From: CAWBRY01 sp963791295
GTDB lineage: Bacteria > Bacteroidota > Bacteroidia > Chitinophagales > Chitinophagaceae
NCBI GenBank assembly: GCA_963791295.1
Contig: CAWBRY010000005.1
Location: 310,001-374,000 of the forward strand
Length of the DNA: 64,000 nucleotides
Direction of reading: 5' to 3'
Positions within the stretch are counted from its first letter, which is position 1. Each line of letters opens with the position of its first letter. The position numbers and the translations under genes were made by a program. The notes under the pieces are model-generated. The model did not search any database. It was not told where the DNA came from and was given only the letters and a program-made list of their open reading frames with translations. Of this stretch, positions 17,521 to 25,863 are shown in pieces.

Positions 17521-18056
17521 GTCTATATCCAGAAAAGATGACTATATCACAGGCAAAGGCGGAAGATATAACCGAACTGGTCACCCTGATCAATAGTGGG
17601 TATCGTGGTGAAGAATCGAAAAAAGGCTGGACTACAGAAGCTGACCTGCTGGAAGGTGAAATTAGAATCGATGACGATGGTTTGAGGGACATGGTCAATT
17701 CGCCGGGTTCAGTTTTGCTAAAAATGGTTTCAAAAGAAAAAATAATTTGCGGGTGCGTTTATCTTCAAAAACAGCATAAGAAATTGTACCTCGGCCTGCT
17801 GACCGTCTCCCCCGCATTGCAATCCGCTGGAATAGGAAGAAAACTTTTAGAAGCTTCTGAACTTTATGCAAAGGAAAATGATTGCAATTCCATTTATATG
17901 ACTGTCATTTCCCGGCGCGCAGAACTAATTGGCTGGTATGAAAGGCACGGGTATTCACCCACCGGCGAGACCAAACCATTTCCCGCCGACAATCGCTTTG
18001 GCATTCCGAGGATGCCTTTGGAGTTTGTTATACTCGAAAAAAATCATGACTTATGA
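17517..18056 (+). CDS. GNAT-family N-acetyltransferase
   Basis: A 179-residue GNAT protein. Motif A is LTVSPALQSAGIGRKLLEAS (about 99-118), with the Q/RxxGxG/A pyrophosphate-binding loop for acetyl-CoA. Motif B near the end includes LIGWYERHGYSPTGETKPFP. It would transfer an acyl group from CoA to an amine, with unknown acceptor. The ATG at 17517 overlaps the preceding TGA; a second in-frame ATG at 17538 (MTISQAKAED) also fits the usual GNAT N-terminus. Its TGA overlaps the ATG of the lipase gene, so three genes are coupled. Confidence 0.85.
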   Translation: MSLYPEKMTISQAKAEDITELVTLINSGYRGEESKKGWTTEADLLEGEIRIDDDGLRDMVNSPGSVLLKMVSKEKIICGCVYLQKQHKKLYLGLLTVSPALQSAGIGRKLLEASELYAKENDCNSIYMTVISRRAELIGWYERHGYSPTGETKPFPADNRFGIPRMPLEFVILEKNHDL

Positions 18057-19099
18057 ACCTCCGCTTTTTCTTCCTTTCACTTTTATTTCTTTCACTCGCC
18101 TGCCAGGAAAAATCAAACAACGATTCAGCTAAAGAAAAGAATGCCTCCAATAATGAAGCGTATGATGAAAAAACTGCGTGCCTGCTTTCACAAATTGCGT
18201 ATTGTAAAGCTCCTCAACAATCTCTCGATAAATACCTGCCGGGATGGAAATTGGTATGGGAGGCAAAGGAAATCGAAGGCACTCATGCTTTGATTGCCAG
18301 CAACGGAACGGTTTACGCATTGGCAATTCGAGGGTCTTTAATTGAGTTTAGTTGGACGGCTTTCCAAAACTGGATCTACCAGGACCTTAATGTCACTTCG
18401 TTAGAGAAATGGAATTATACAGATGATTCTTCTAATGCAAAAATTGCTCAGGGATCCTTTGATGCATTTCAGAATCTCATCCGTTTAACTGATAGCAAAA
18501 GCGGTAAGACAGTCTCCACTTTTTTGGAAGAGAATACCGGGGAAAAGACGCCTATTCTGCTGACCGGTCATAGCCTTGGCGGCAATCTGTGCACGGTTTA
18601 TGCTTCCTGGCTATGGCAGCACTTTAAGAAAGTCGACAGGCCGAGAAATAACATCGATGTGATCACCTTTGCAGCTCCTGCGGCGGGAAACAAGGCATTT
18701 GCAGAGGATTTCAATAACAAATTTCCAAAGTCGCAGAGATTCGAGAACAAGAATGACATAGTTCCCAAATTTCCATGTAGCTCCGCCATTTCCGGACTGG
18801 GCGAGCTGTTTAATTCAACACTGTCTGCATCCACCATCGATGTGGGTTATAAAAGTGCAACCATGTCGCTGAGCAGGGTTTTTAGTTTAATTAGCACTGC
18901 ACTAATCGTCATGGAATTTACAAATGGAAATGCGGTGTATACCCAGACCAACGGCAAGGGTGACCAAATCACAATCGACCTTTCGGGGAAAAACACGACC
19001 AATGATATTGGTAGCTGGTTGAGTGAAGCAGGATATCAACACGGAATTGCCCGATACGCAACAAAATTAGAAGTCGCTGTAGTGAACTGCGATGAATAA
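18053..19099 (+). CDS. Class 3 lipase-like lipoprotein
   Basis: A 348-residue lipoprotein with signal FFFLSLLFLSLAC (lipobox LSLAC, lipidated Cys17). The alpha/beta-hydrolase core is of the fungal lipase type (Lipase_3): ALAIRGSL precedes the oxyanion region, TGHSLGGNLCTVYASWL carries the catalytic Ser, and KNDIVPKFPC holds the Asp candidate. The final His is probably in GYQHGIARY near the C-terminus. It would hydrolyse acylglycerols or phospholipids at the cell envelope. The ATG overlaps the acetyltransferase stop by 4 bp. Confidence 0.85.
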   Translation: MNLRFFFLSLLFLSLACQEKSNNDSAKEKNASNNEAYDEKTACLLSQIAYCKAPQQSLDKYLPGWKLVWEAKEIEGTHALIASNGTVYALAIRGSLIEFSWTAFQNWIYQDLNVTSLEKWNYTDDSSNAKIAQGSFDAFQNLIRLTDSKSGKTVSTFLEENTGEKTPILLTGHSLGGNLCTVYASWLWQHFKKVDRPRNNIDVITFAAPAAGNKAFAEDFNNKFPKSQRFENKNDIVPKFPCSSAISGLGELFNSTLSASTIDVGYKSATMSLSRVFSLISTALIVMEFTNGNAVYTQTNGKGDQITIDLSGKNTTNDIGSWLSEAGYQHGIARYATKLEVAVVNCDE

Positions 19100-19123
19100 C
19101 GTACAAGAATAACCGTAAATAAA

Positions 19124-19576
19124 ATGAAAATATTAATTAATCAAATGGAAGATATACTAGATACTTTTCTTCCACTGCTTAAAGCTATTCCGGAAAAGGA
19201 ATTTGAAGACAAACCTTCGCCATCAAAATGGAGCAAGAAGGAAATTGTAGGACATCTGATCGACTCCGCGCAGAATAATTTACGGCGTTTTATTGTCGCT
19301 CAATACGAGACTAAGCCCAGGGTTGTGTACGACCAGGATCAATGGGTGAAGCTGGCCGGCTACCAGCAATGGAACAGTAGCGATATTGTCCAGCTCTGGT
19401 ATTTATTAAATAAGCAAATTTGCCAGGTATGGAAAACGATGTCCCCTGAAATGTATGACCGAGATTGCGAAACTCAGGTTGTCCACAGTATACAATGGCT
19501 TGCAGAAGACTACGTGAAGCATTTATTGCACCACCTGCATGCCATCCTGGACCTAGAACCCGTGGCCTATCCCTAA
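19124..19576 (+). CDS. DinB-family protein
   Basis: A 150-residue four-helix DinB/YfiT-type protein. SPSKWSKKEIVGHLIDSAQN (about 28-47) has the first metal-binding His, and VKHLLHHLHAILDL at the C-terminus gives the other two His residues of the usual three-His metal site. Many relatives are thiol-dependent transferases or of unknown role. It lies 24 nt after the lipase gene and is convergent with the next lipoprotein gene (4 bp apart). Confidence 0.88.
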   Translation: MKILINQMEDILDTFLPLLKAIPEKEFEDKPSPSKWSKKEIVGHLIDSAQNNLRRFIVAQYETKPRVVYDQDQWVKLAGYQQWNSSDIVQLWYLLNKQICQVWKTMSPEMYDRDCETQVVHSIQWLAEDYVKHLLHHLHAILDLEPVAYP

Positions 19577-19580
19577 AGGA

Positions 19581-20627
19581 TTAATTATTAAACTTTATCA
19601 CTTCGAAATCAGAACCATGGACCTGGCCCAGTTGATGGAGGTCATCATTATTCCAGCGTTCATCCGGAGAACCTGTGATGTACAGGTTGCTGCCAATGTC
19701 GGCGAGCATCAAGCCATATTTTTTCATGGCGCGAAGAATGATCTGGTTGGTAGTAGAAAAGTGGCCGATATCAAAACTGGCTTTCAGTCGTATCCTCGAA
19801 CCAAACGGTAAGGAATATTGTCCGCCACTGCTATTGACTTTATGTCTTGCCGGATATATGTAAGCAGGTTTGACTTTTGAGGAGTTTAATGTAAAACGAA
19901 TGGGATGATCAATTTCTCCTTTTAATATCTCTTCATATCTGACCAGCCCGGGGAAGATGGGCAGGCCGGCTGCGTCTGCAGATGTCCAACCTTCTGTGCG
20001 AAGCGTATTGGATTTTAAGTCGAAGATGGCGCCTGATGAGGCCTCCCAATGATTGTTGTTGAGGGATGCATTATACAGCTCATAGAGAATCCGATTCTCT
20101 GTATCGACGGCAATTACATGACTGTCACCATTGCCATCACCTTCTATTTTGGCTGATAGCGGGATAGCATAAGGTCCCGCATCACTTTCATCACCGTAGT
20201 TCCCATCGTAGCCGTTGCTGCGGAAGACAACGCTATATTTGGTTTGATCCCCACAAACGACCGTATATGGAATTCCTATTGGTGCGTTGTCCCATAACCC
20301 ACTCCCGAAATCCGCTTTTATTGAATTGCTCGAAAAACTCGCAATGATCTGGCTATTGTATGGATCCAATGGTGCGGCTGAAACATCCAAATTCCAGGGA
20401 TTGTCTGCCGGAAAGATTGCAATGTTCTCTGCATCTGCAAGCAGGGCAGTGCAGCTTACGGGGTTTTGAGGAGGGTTTTGAGGTGGATTTTGTGGAGGAT
20501 TTTGTGGAGGATTTTGAGGTGGATTACCTGCTCCGCCGCCCACTGATCTATCCTTTTGACAGGAGAATAGAACTGAAGTGAAAAATAATAATGAAACTAT
20601 CTTAAAGCCGATCTGCACGTTTTTCAT
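19581..20627 (-). CDS. Lipoprotein with NPPQ repeats and a conserved domain of unknown function
   Basis: About 348 residues from ATG 20627, chosen because MKNVQIGFKIVSLLFF then leads to lipobox VLFSC. A spacer of five NPPQ units follows the lipidated Cys (about residues 33-57). The rest is a conserved-looking secreted domain with NPWNLDVSAAPLDP, GDGNGDSHVIAVDTENRILY, WTSADAAGLPIFPGLVRYEE and a C-terminal SPDERWNNDDLHQLGQVHG. I recall relatives with these blocks in Actinobacteria and other Bacteroidota, but no function. The spacer probably holds the domain away from the membrane. Confidence 0.75.
   Translation of the reverse strand: MKNVQIGFKIVSLLFFTSVLFSCQKDRSVGGGAGNPPQNPPQNPPQNPPQNPPQNPVSCTALLADAENIAIFPADNPWNLDVSAAPLDPYNSQIIASFSSNSIKADFGSGLWDNAPIGIPYTVVCGDQTKYSVVFRSNGYDGNYGDESDAGPYAIPLSAKIEGDGNGDSHVIAVDTENRILYELYNASLNNNHWEASSGAIFDLKSNTLRTEGWTSADAAGLPIFPGLVRYEEILKGEIDHPIRFTLNSSKVKPAYIYPARHKVNSSGGQYSLPFGSRIRLKASFDIGHFSTTNQIILRAMKKYGLMLADIGSNLYITGSPDERWNNDDLHQLGQVHGSDFEVIKFNN
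20461..20520 (-). repeat. Five 12-bp tandem repeats encoding NPPQ
   Basis: Five consecutive 12-bp units of the form GGnTTTTGnGGn (plus-strand sense) at 20461, 20473, 20485, 20497 and 20509 encode PPQN/NPPQ repeats in the lipoprotein. Unit number could change by slippage without breaking the frame. Confidence 0.9.
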
Positions 20628-20758
20628 GGGTAGGGGTTTAAGGCAAGATATACTTTTGCCCCTTATGAGACAATCGTAGAATGTCAGGGCTGCGCCCGAA
20701 TTTTTACGAATGTGCTGCCCCCAAAGAAGGCAGCACATCTATTAAGTCCTGTTATAAA

Positions 20759-21124
20759 TTAATTTTCCGGGAAGCCGTCGGTCTTCCATTGTGTAAATAT
20801 AGCAACGGTACTATCACTCAGTTTGGGATGTCTGAACGGCATAAAACCTCTTTCCGTAGAATCCATTTGTATACGGTGAATGATATCATCAATGTTATCT
20901 CTCACACCGGCATATGTATCAAGCGCTTTCTTATTGCCGCCCTGTGCAGGTATATGACAGGGAGCGCAATGCATCATTACGATGGATTGAACATTGGCTG
21001 TATAGGTCATTTTTCCTGCCGTCGAAGTAGTTGTAGTCGAACTGGTCGCCTTTTTAGCACTGTGACAATAAGCAAATAACAAAGTGGTGATCACTAAGCC
21101 GCCGAAAATGTAGTACCTTCTCAT
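20759..21124 (-). CDS. Small c-type cytochrome-like protein with one haem motif
   Basis: A 121-residue exported protein. The N-terminus MRRYYIFGGLVITTLLFAYC is a signal with a lipobox-like LFAYC, so it may be a lipoprotein. After a Ser/Thr-rich linker comes HCAPCHIPAQGG, a CxxCH haem-attachment motif, and GFMPFRHPKLSD provides the likely distal Met ligand (MPF). The C-terminus AIFTQWKTDGFPEN is typical of the short Bacteroidota cytochrome-c-like proteins in which the haem domain ends with a W-K-x-G-F-P motif. A role in periplasmic electron transfer is expected. It lies about 130 bp from the lipoprotein gene on the same strand. Confidence 0.8.
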   Translation of the reverse strand: MRRYYIFGGLVITTLLFAYCHSAKKATSSTTTTSTAGKMTYTANVQSIVMMHCAPCHIPAQGGNKKALDTYAGVRDNIDDIIHRIQMDSTERGFMPFRHPKLSDSTVAIFTQWKTDGFPEN

Positions 21125-21191
21125 GTTGATCTTTTTTGGTTTTAACGTTAATAAAAAATAAGTCTATTATTTGATAATTCATCCATCGTAA

Positions 21192-21647
21192 TCAATAGAT
21201 CTTGCTTCCCTCATCCTGATCGATCAGTTTCTCTGCCAGGTTGCTATCGAAAACGTACTCTTTATTAGCAATTACCTGTCTTAACAGGTCATGGATGGTG
21301 ATCACACCGGCAAAACGGCTATCATCATATGCAAGCAAGTAGCGGGCCTTATGCAAATTCATCATATGCATGCAGTGTTCTACTGTATCCACCACATCCA
21401 CTATGGGCAGATCAACCGTCATTACCTCCTCTACCTTAGCCGTCTTGCTGGAACGTCCCTTTAATACGACATTGCGGCTATAATCCCGCTCACAAAAAAT
21501 TCCTTTATACATGTCCCCTTCCTTAACGATAAGGTAGCTCAGGTTTACTGAATTGAGCATCGTCAATGCATCAATTACCAATGCTGTGGGTTCAATGACG
21601 TTAAAAACCTCCGGCTTGCTCCGAAGCATATCTCTAACAATTCTCAT
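21192..21647 (-). CDS. Stand-alone tandem CBS-domain protein
   Basis: A 151-residue protein consisting of two CBS motifs (about 8-65 and 75-132), with GIFCERDYSRNVVLKG closing the first and FAGVITIHDLLRQVIANK closing the second. CBS pairs bind adenosine nucleotides and act as energy or redox sensors. No enzymatic domain is attached. The gene stands alone, with no close partner to suggest what it regulates. Confidence 0.9.
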   Translation of the reverse strand: MRIVRDMLRSKPEVFNVIEPTALVIDALTMLNSVNLSYLIVKEGDMYKGIFCERDYSRNVVLKGRSSKTAKVEEVMTVDLPIVDVVDTVEHCMHMMNLHKARYLLAYDDSRFAGVITIHDLLRQVIANKEYVFDSNLAEKLIDQDEGSKIY

Positions 21648-21766
21648 ATGGCTTTTGTTTTTTACGCAAAATTCGATCTTAGTTTCTGCATAATGTGGTT
21701 CAATTTACGTAATCATTTTCATCCTGTAAAACTCCATTCGAAGCTGCTCTCAATAGCTTTGGGCAT

Positions 21767-21774
21767 TAACTTTG
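21767..21774 (+). promoter_or_regulatory. -7-like element directly before the MFS gene
   Basis: TAACTTTG matches TAnnTTTG and ends 9 nt before ATG 21784. If used, the transcript would have almost no leader, and the upstream in-frame TTG (21772) would lie inside the element, which supports ATG 21784. No -33 TTTG at normal distance. Confidence 0.35.
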
Positions 21775-21783
21775 CTCGACGTT

Positions 21784-22983
21784 ATGCTCGCTGCAACTGT
21801 TAAGACCTATCGCAAAGCCTATTCCGGTCTGTCAAGATCCACCTGGTTGCTTTCCCTCATCATGCTGATCAATCGAAGTGGGACTATGGTCATTCCATTT
21901 ATGACCTTATATCTTACCAGTCCGAAAATGGGATATTCAATCGGGCAGGCAGGAATTGTGTTTGGATTATTTGGGGCAGGCGCTTTCAGTGGCGCGTGGC
22001 TGGGAGGAAGGTTGACCGACAGGCTCGGTTTCTACCAGGTTCAACTGGCATCGTTGATGGGTGGCGGTGTTTTGTTTATGGTGTTGGGTCAAATGCGCAC
22101 CTACCCTCTGATCTGTATCGTTACCTTCCTGCTGAGTTTTGTAAACGAAGCGTTCCGTCCGGCAAATTCCACAGCTATTGCTTTTTATAGTAAGAGCGAA
22201 AATAGAACACGTTCGTATTCACTGAACAGGCTGGCAATTAACCTCGGTTGGGCAGTGGGTAGTGGATTGGGAGGATTTATAGCTCATGTCAATTATGAGT
22301 TGCTGTTTTGGATAGATGGTACCACCAATATATTAGCCGCGTTAGTGATGTTTCTATTCCTCAAACCTGTAGGTTACCGGCCTATCAAACCTTCGGTCAC
22401 TGATCTCATTCCCATTCGTTCGGCTCACCGGGACAAAGTATATCTCATCTTTATTTTGATCACGACTTTATTTGCAAGTTGTTTTTTCCAATTGTTCACA
22501 AATATGCCGGTATATTATAAAAATGAGCTTCACTTTTCCGAACCATTTATCGGATTTCTAATGGCAGCAAATGGGATCATCATTGCACTGGTTGAAATGA
22601 TCCTGATCTATAAATTGGAGGGACGTCGAAAAAGCACTGATTTCATTACATTAGGTGTTTTCCTTGTAGGCTTGGCATTTCTGATCCTGAATCTTCCCGG
22701 GGTGGGTCATTTGCTGGCATTCGTAATGATATTGTTGGTGACGTTCGGCGAAATATTCGCCATGCCTTTTATGAATAGCTACTGGATTGGACGCACACAA
22801 CCTTCTAACCGTGGGCAATATGCTGCATTGTATACAATGGCCTGGTCGGGCGCTCAAACACTGGGGCCGATGGGCGGAGCGCAGATCGCGGAAAGATTTG
22901 GTTTTTATGCTTTGTGGTGGGTAGTGGGTGGGTTATCTATTGTTGCTGCACTAGCGTTTTGGTATACGAATAAAAAATTGTGA
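21784..22983 (+). CDS. Major facilitator superfamily transporter
   Basis: A 399-residue polytopic protein with about twelve hydrophobic helices in two halves. The loop between helices 2 and 3 is GGRLTDRLGFYQVQL, the conserved MFS motif A region (G-x-x-x-D-R-x-G). Helix 1 begins LMLINRSGTMVIPFMTLYLT, a pattern shared with MdtH/YceL-type drug-efflux permeases, so efflux is a reasonable guess. The substrate is unknown. The start is placed at ATG 21784 because the upstream TTG falls in a promoter-like element. The stop lies within a GTGAG-rich inverted repeat. Confidence 0.88.
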   Translation: MLAATVKTYRKAYSGLSRSTWLLSLIMLINRSGTMVIPFMTLYLTSPKMGYSIGQAGIVFGLFGAGAFSGAWLGGRLTDRLGFYQVQLASLMGGGVLFMVLGQMRTYPLICIVTFLLSFVNEAFRPANSTAIAFYSKSENRTRSYSLNRLAINLGWAVGSGLGGFIAHVNYELLFWIDGTTNILAALVMFLFLKPVGYRPIKPSVTDLIPIRSAHRDKVYLIFILITTLFASCFFQLFTNMPVYYKNELHFSEPFIGFLMAANGIIIALVEMILIYKLEGRRKSTDFITLGVFLVGLAFLILNLPGVGHLLAFVMILLVTFGEIFAMPFMNSYWIGRTQPSNRGQYAALYTMAWSGAQTLGPMGGAQIAERFGFYALWWVVGGLSIVAALAFWYTNKKL

Positions 22984-23066
22984 GTGGTGAGCAGTGAGTA
23001 GTGAGTGTCGAATGGGGAATACTAAAGACCGCTGACAACTCACAACTCACCACTCACAACTCACAC
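22980..23066. repeat. GTGAG/CTCAC intergenic inverted repeat, copy 1
   Basis: GTGAGTGGTGAG (22980-22991) is exactly complementary to CTCACCACTCAC (23046-23057), giving a 12-bp stem around about 54 nt. Both arms are built from further GTGAG or CTCAC units. A second element of the same type lies at 54393-54473. It sits after the MFS gene and before the PafA-like gene and could act as a terminator or be a dispersed intergenic repeat. Confidence 0.8.
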
Positions 23067-23074
23067 TTATCACC

Positions 23075-23082
23075 TAAATTTG
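23075..23082 (+). promoter_or_regulatory. -7-like element of the PafA-like gene
   Basis: TAAATTTG fits TAnnTTTG and ends 21 nt before ATG 23104. It overlaps the in-frame TTG at 23080, so ATG 23104 is the better start. No clear -33 TTTG; the upstream sequence is the CTCAC repeat. Confidence 0.45.
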
Positions 23083-23103
23083 TCCTTACTAAAAAATCGA
23101 AAA

Positions 23104-24726
23104 ATGAGGAGACTCGTATTTGTTATTATTCTATTCTCGGTGTCGTACACAGTGCAGGCGCAAGGGATTCAACGACCAAAATTAGTTGTGGGCCTGGTCG
23201 TTGACCAAATGAGGTGGGATTATCTTTATCGCTTCTATGATCGATACGCTGCCAATGGTGGGTTTAAGAGGATGTTGCATGAAGGGTTTAGCTGTGAGAA
23301 CACGATGATTCCCTACACCCCAACCATCACTGCTTGCGGACATAGTTCATTGTATACAGGTACCGTGCCGGCGATTACAGGAATTACCGGAAACTTCTGG
23401 TGGGACAATCAACTAAACAGGGAAGTGTATTGTACTGAAGACAAAACAGTAACTACAGTCGGTAGCCCATCCCTACTTGGACAAATGAGCCCAAGGAACC
23501 TGCTTGTCACTACTATCTGTGATGAACTGCGGTTAGCCACCAATTTTCGGAGTAAAGTTATTGGCATAGCAATAAAAGACAGGGGCGGAATTCTTACTTC
23601 AGGACACTCAGCCAATGCAGCATACTGGTACGACAATACAGTTGGGGATTGGATCACATCATCCTATTATATGAAGGAACTGCCCACTTGGGTGAAAGAT
23701 TTCAACGCAAAAAAATGGGTGGATAAATATTACCAGGAAGGATGGAAGACATTATTTCCAATCGGAACATACAAGCAAAGCAGTGCTGATGAGAAGCCAT
23801 GGGAATCCAAACCATTTATTGGACTAAAAAATTTTCCTTATGACACCAAAGGTTTTGTGGGTAAGAATTACGGAGCCATCGCATTCATGCCTCAGGGAAA
23901 TTCTTTAACGGCAGAATTGGCGAAAGCGAGCGTGATTGGCGAACAACTTGGAGCAGATGATACGACCGACTTTTTAGCCGTCAGCTTTTCATCACCAGAT
24001 TATATTGGTCACGGTTTCGGGCCTAATTCGATAGAGATTGAAGACAATTACCTTAGACTGGATAAAGAATTGGGCGAATTACTTGACTTCCTCGACAAGA
24101 AAGTTGGCAAGGATCAATACCTGGTGTTCCTGTCTGCCGACCATGGTGTCAACCAGGTACCTGCTTTCCTTAAATCGAACAACATTCCGGCAGGCACTGT
24201 AGATATGTTCGATGTGACAAAAAGATTAAATGCCGGACTGAGAGCCAAATTTGGAATTGAAAATCTCGTGGTAAGCCAGGATAACTACCAGATCTATCTT
24301 AACCATCCTGCAATGGACTCCGCTAAATTGAAATCGGAGGACTTAAAGAAATGGGTCATAGACACATTGAACCGTGAACCAGGTATTTCAAGAGTATTTG
24401 CTATTGACAAGCTGACGGAAACGACCTTGAACTCAAAACAAAAAAGCATGATCGCGAATGGTTACTATCCAAGACGCAGCGGGGATGTCCAAATCATTTT
24501 GCTTCCTCAGTACATCGATGGATTTCTCACTTCCGGTACCACCCATGGCCTTTGGAACCCCTACGATGCGCACATTCCATTGGTATGGTTCGGCTGGGGA
24601 GTGAAGCATGGATCTACAAATCGGGAGACATATAATATTGATGTCGCCCCTACCCTGGCGGCGATGCTGCATATTCAGATGCCCAGCGGAACGGTGGGAC
24701 AGGTGATTCCGGAAATCATGAGGTAA
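23104..24726 (+). CDS. PafA-like secreted alkaline phosphatase
   Basis: A 540-residue exported enzyme of the alkaline phosphatase superfamily. The signal peptide is MRRLVFVIILFSVSYTVQAQ. Metal and catalytic features follow the PafA pattern: VVGLVVDQMRWDYL has the first metal-binding Asp, IPYTPTITACGHSSLYTG has the Thr nucleophile (PT-T-A-GH-S), GITGNFWW the substrate-contacting Asn, and FLSADHGVNQVP the D-H metal ligands. The C-terminal GTTHGLWNPYDAHIPLVWFG holds the last His. PafA of Elizabethkingia is a phosphate-insensitive monoesterase acting in the periplasm. The length is standard and all the expected motifs appear present. The next gene begins about 80 nt downstream with its own promoter-like sequence. 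Confidence 0.88.
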   Translation: MRRLVFVIILFSVSYTVQAQGIQRPKLVVGLVVDQMRWDYLYRFYDRYAANGGFKRMLHEGFSCENTMIPYTPTITACGHSSLYTGTVPAITGITGNFWWDNQLNREVYCTEDKTVTTVGSPSLLGQMSPRNLLVTTICDELRLATNFRSKVIGIAIKDRGGILTSGHSANAAYWYDNTVGDWITSSYYMKELPTWVKDFNAKKWVDKYYQEGWKTLFPIGTYKQSSADEKPWESKPFIGLKNFPYDTKGFVGKNYGAIAFMPQGNSLTAELAKASVIGEQLGADDTTDFLAVSFSSPDYIGHGFGPNSIEIEDNYLRLDKELGELLDFLDKKVGKDQYLVFLSADHGVNQVPAFLKSNNIPAGTVDMFDVTKRLNAGLRAKFGIENLVVSQDNYQIYLNHPAMDSAKLKSEDLKKWVIDTLNREPGISRVFAIDKLTETTLNSKQKSMIANGYYPRRSGDVQIILLPQYIDGFLTSGTTHGLWNPYDAHIPLVWFGWGVKHGSTNRETYNIDVAPTLAAMLHIQMPSGTVGQVIPEIMR

Positions 24727-24759
24727 ATAATTGGGGCGGTGAGGGCTGCTTTGATTTCT

Positions 24760-24788
24760 TTTGTAATTTTCTAAGAGAAATATTTTTC
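24760..24788 (+). promoter_or_regulatory. Probable promoter of the CotH-like secreted protein
   Basis: TTTG (24760-24763), a 17-nt spacer and TATTTTTC (24781-24788) resemble the Bacteroidota -33/-7 pair, with one mismatch in the final base of TAnnTTTG. The ATG follows 20 nt later. Confidence 0.45.
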
Positions 24789-24807
24789 TCACATCAACTA
24801 TAGCAAC

Positions 24808-25836
24808 ATGAAACAGATCAAATCGCTGGCATTCTTCGGCCTGCTGACTGCTTTTAGCTTGCTGTCACAAGCCCAAAAACCTGTCGACAGTATCAAATTC
24901 TTTACGGACGAGCAGCTTATCGAGATGACACTGACAACGGATATTCGAAGTCTCCAAAATGAAAAAAAGGTAAACGTCTTTCAAAAGGCAAATGTCGATT
25001 TTCATTTTCCAGACAGCACTATAATCAATGAAGAAATCCGCGTTGGCGCACGCGGTCATTTTAGGCGCGACAACTGTACGATTCCACCGCTTTGGCTAAA
25101 CTTTCATAATTCCACTTCGCCACAACTGAATAACCTGGGCAGATTAAAGTTGGTTATCGGTTGCGGCAGCTCCAGCGATAATGAACAGTTGATACTGAAA
25201 GAATTTCTGATCTATAAGATGTACAACCTTCTTGAAAAGAAAAGTTACCGCGCCCGCCTGGTTAAGGTTAACTATCGTGATACAAGAGGAAAAGTAAAAT
25301 CATTTTCTCAATTTGCTTTTTTCCTGGAGGATGATAAAGACATGGCGGTGAGAAATAAGTGCGTCAAGAAACCAGACAGGATGGTCATGACAGAAAATAC
25401 GCATCGGGCCACGATGACCATGGTGGCACTATTTGAATATATGGTCAGCAATGGAGACTGGTCAGTGCCTCACTTTCACAATATTCATCTTATTTATCCT
25501 AAAGACGATGGAGGTCTCCCCTATGCTGTGCCTTACGATTTTGATCACTCCGGCCTTGTGAATGCCGGCTATGCACTTCCACCCGAAATGTTTGGGACAG
25601 AGTCGGTAACGGAAAGGGTTTACCGTGGTTATCCACGAACCATGGCGGAACTGGAAGCCGCTTTTGAGGTATATGAAAAACAGAAAGATGATATATATGC
25701 CCTTATCAACAACAGCCCATACCTGAAGGACAAAGTAAAAAAAGATATGATTCAATATATTGGACAATTCTACAGCATCATCAATAACAAAAACCAGGTG
25801 CAAAAAATATTCATTGATAACGCGAGAAAAGATTAA
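24808..25836 (+). CDS. Secreted protein, possibly CotH-kinase-like
   Basis: A 342-residue exported protein with signal peptide SLAFFGLLTAFSLLSQAQ. The fold is not certain. Features like those of CotH-type atypical kinases are GARGHFRRDNCTIPPLWLNF (about 77-96, the place of the R-G-N-x-S core), NGDWSVPHFHNIHLIYP (about 211) and a following PYDFDHSGLVNAGYA, where the DFD-like segment could be the metal-binding motif. The order and spacing resemble CotH, but key residues differ, so it may be an inactive or divergent member. Convergent with the GT56-like gene, 27 bp away. Confidence 0.5.
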   Translation: MKQIKSLAFFGLLTAFSLLSQAQKPVDSIKFFTDEQLIEMTLTTDIRSLQNEKKVNVFQKANVDFHFPDSTIINEEIRVGARGHFRRDNCTIPPLWLNFHNSTSPQLNNLGRLKLVIGCGSSSDNEQLILKEFLIYKMYNLLEKKSYRARLVKVNYRDTRGKVKSFSQFAFFLEDDKDMAVRNKCVKKPDRMVMTENTHRATMTMVALFEYMVSNGDWSVPHFHNIHLIYPKDDGGLPYAVPYDFDHSGLVNAGYALPPEMFGTESVTERVYRGYPRTMAELEAAFEVYEKQKDDIYALINNSPYLKDKVKKDMIQYIGQFYSIINNKNQVQKIFIDNARKD

Positions 25837-25863
25837 TTCTTTCTGCGCTGTGGTAAGAAATAA

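Noticed and set aside
20681..21079. 132-codon plus-strand frame over the cytochrome-like gene
   Set aside because: The minus strand encodes a signal peptide and CxxCH protein of normal form; the plus frame looks like random sequence.
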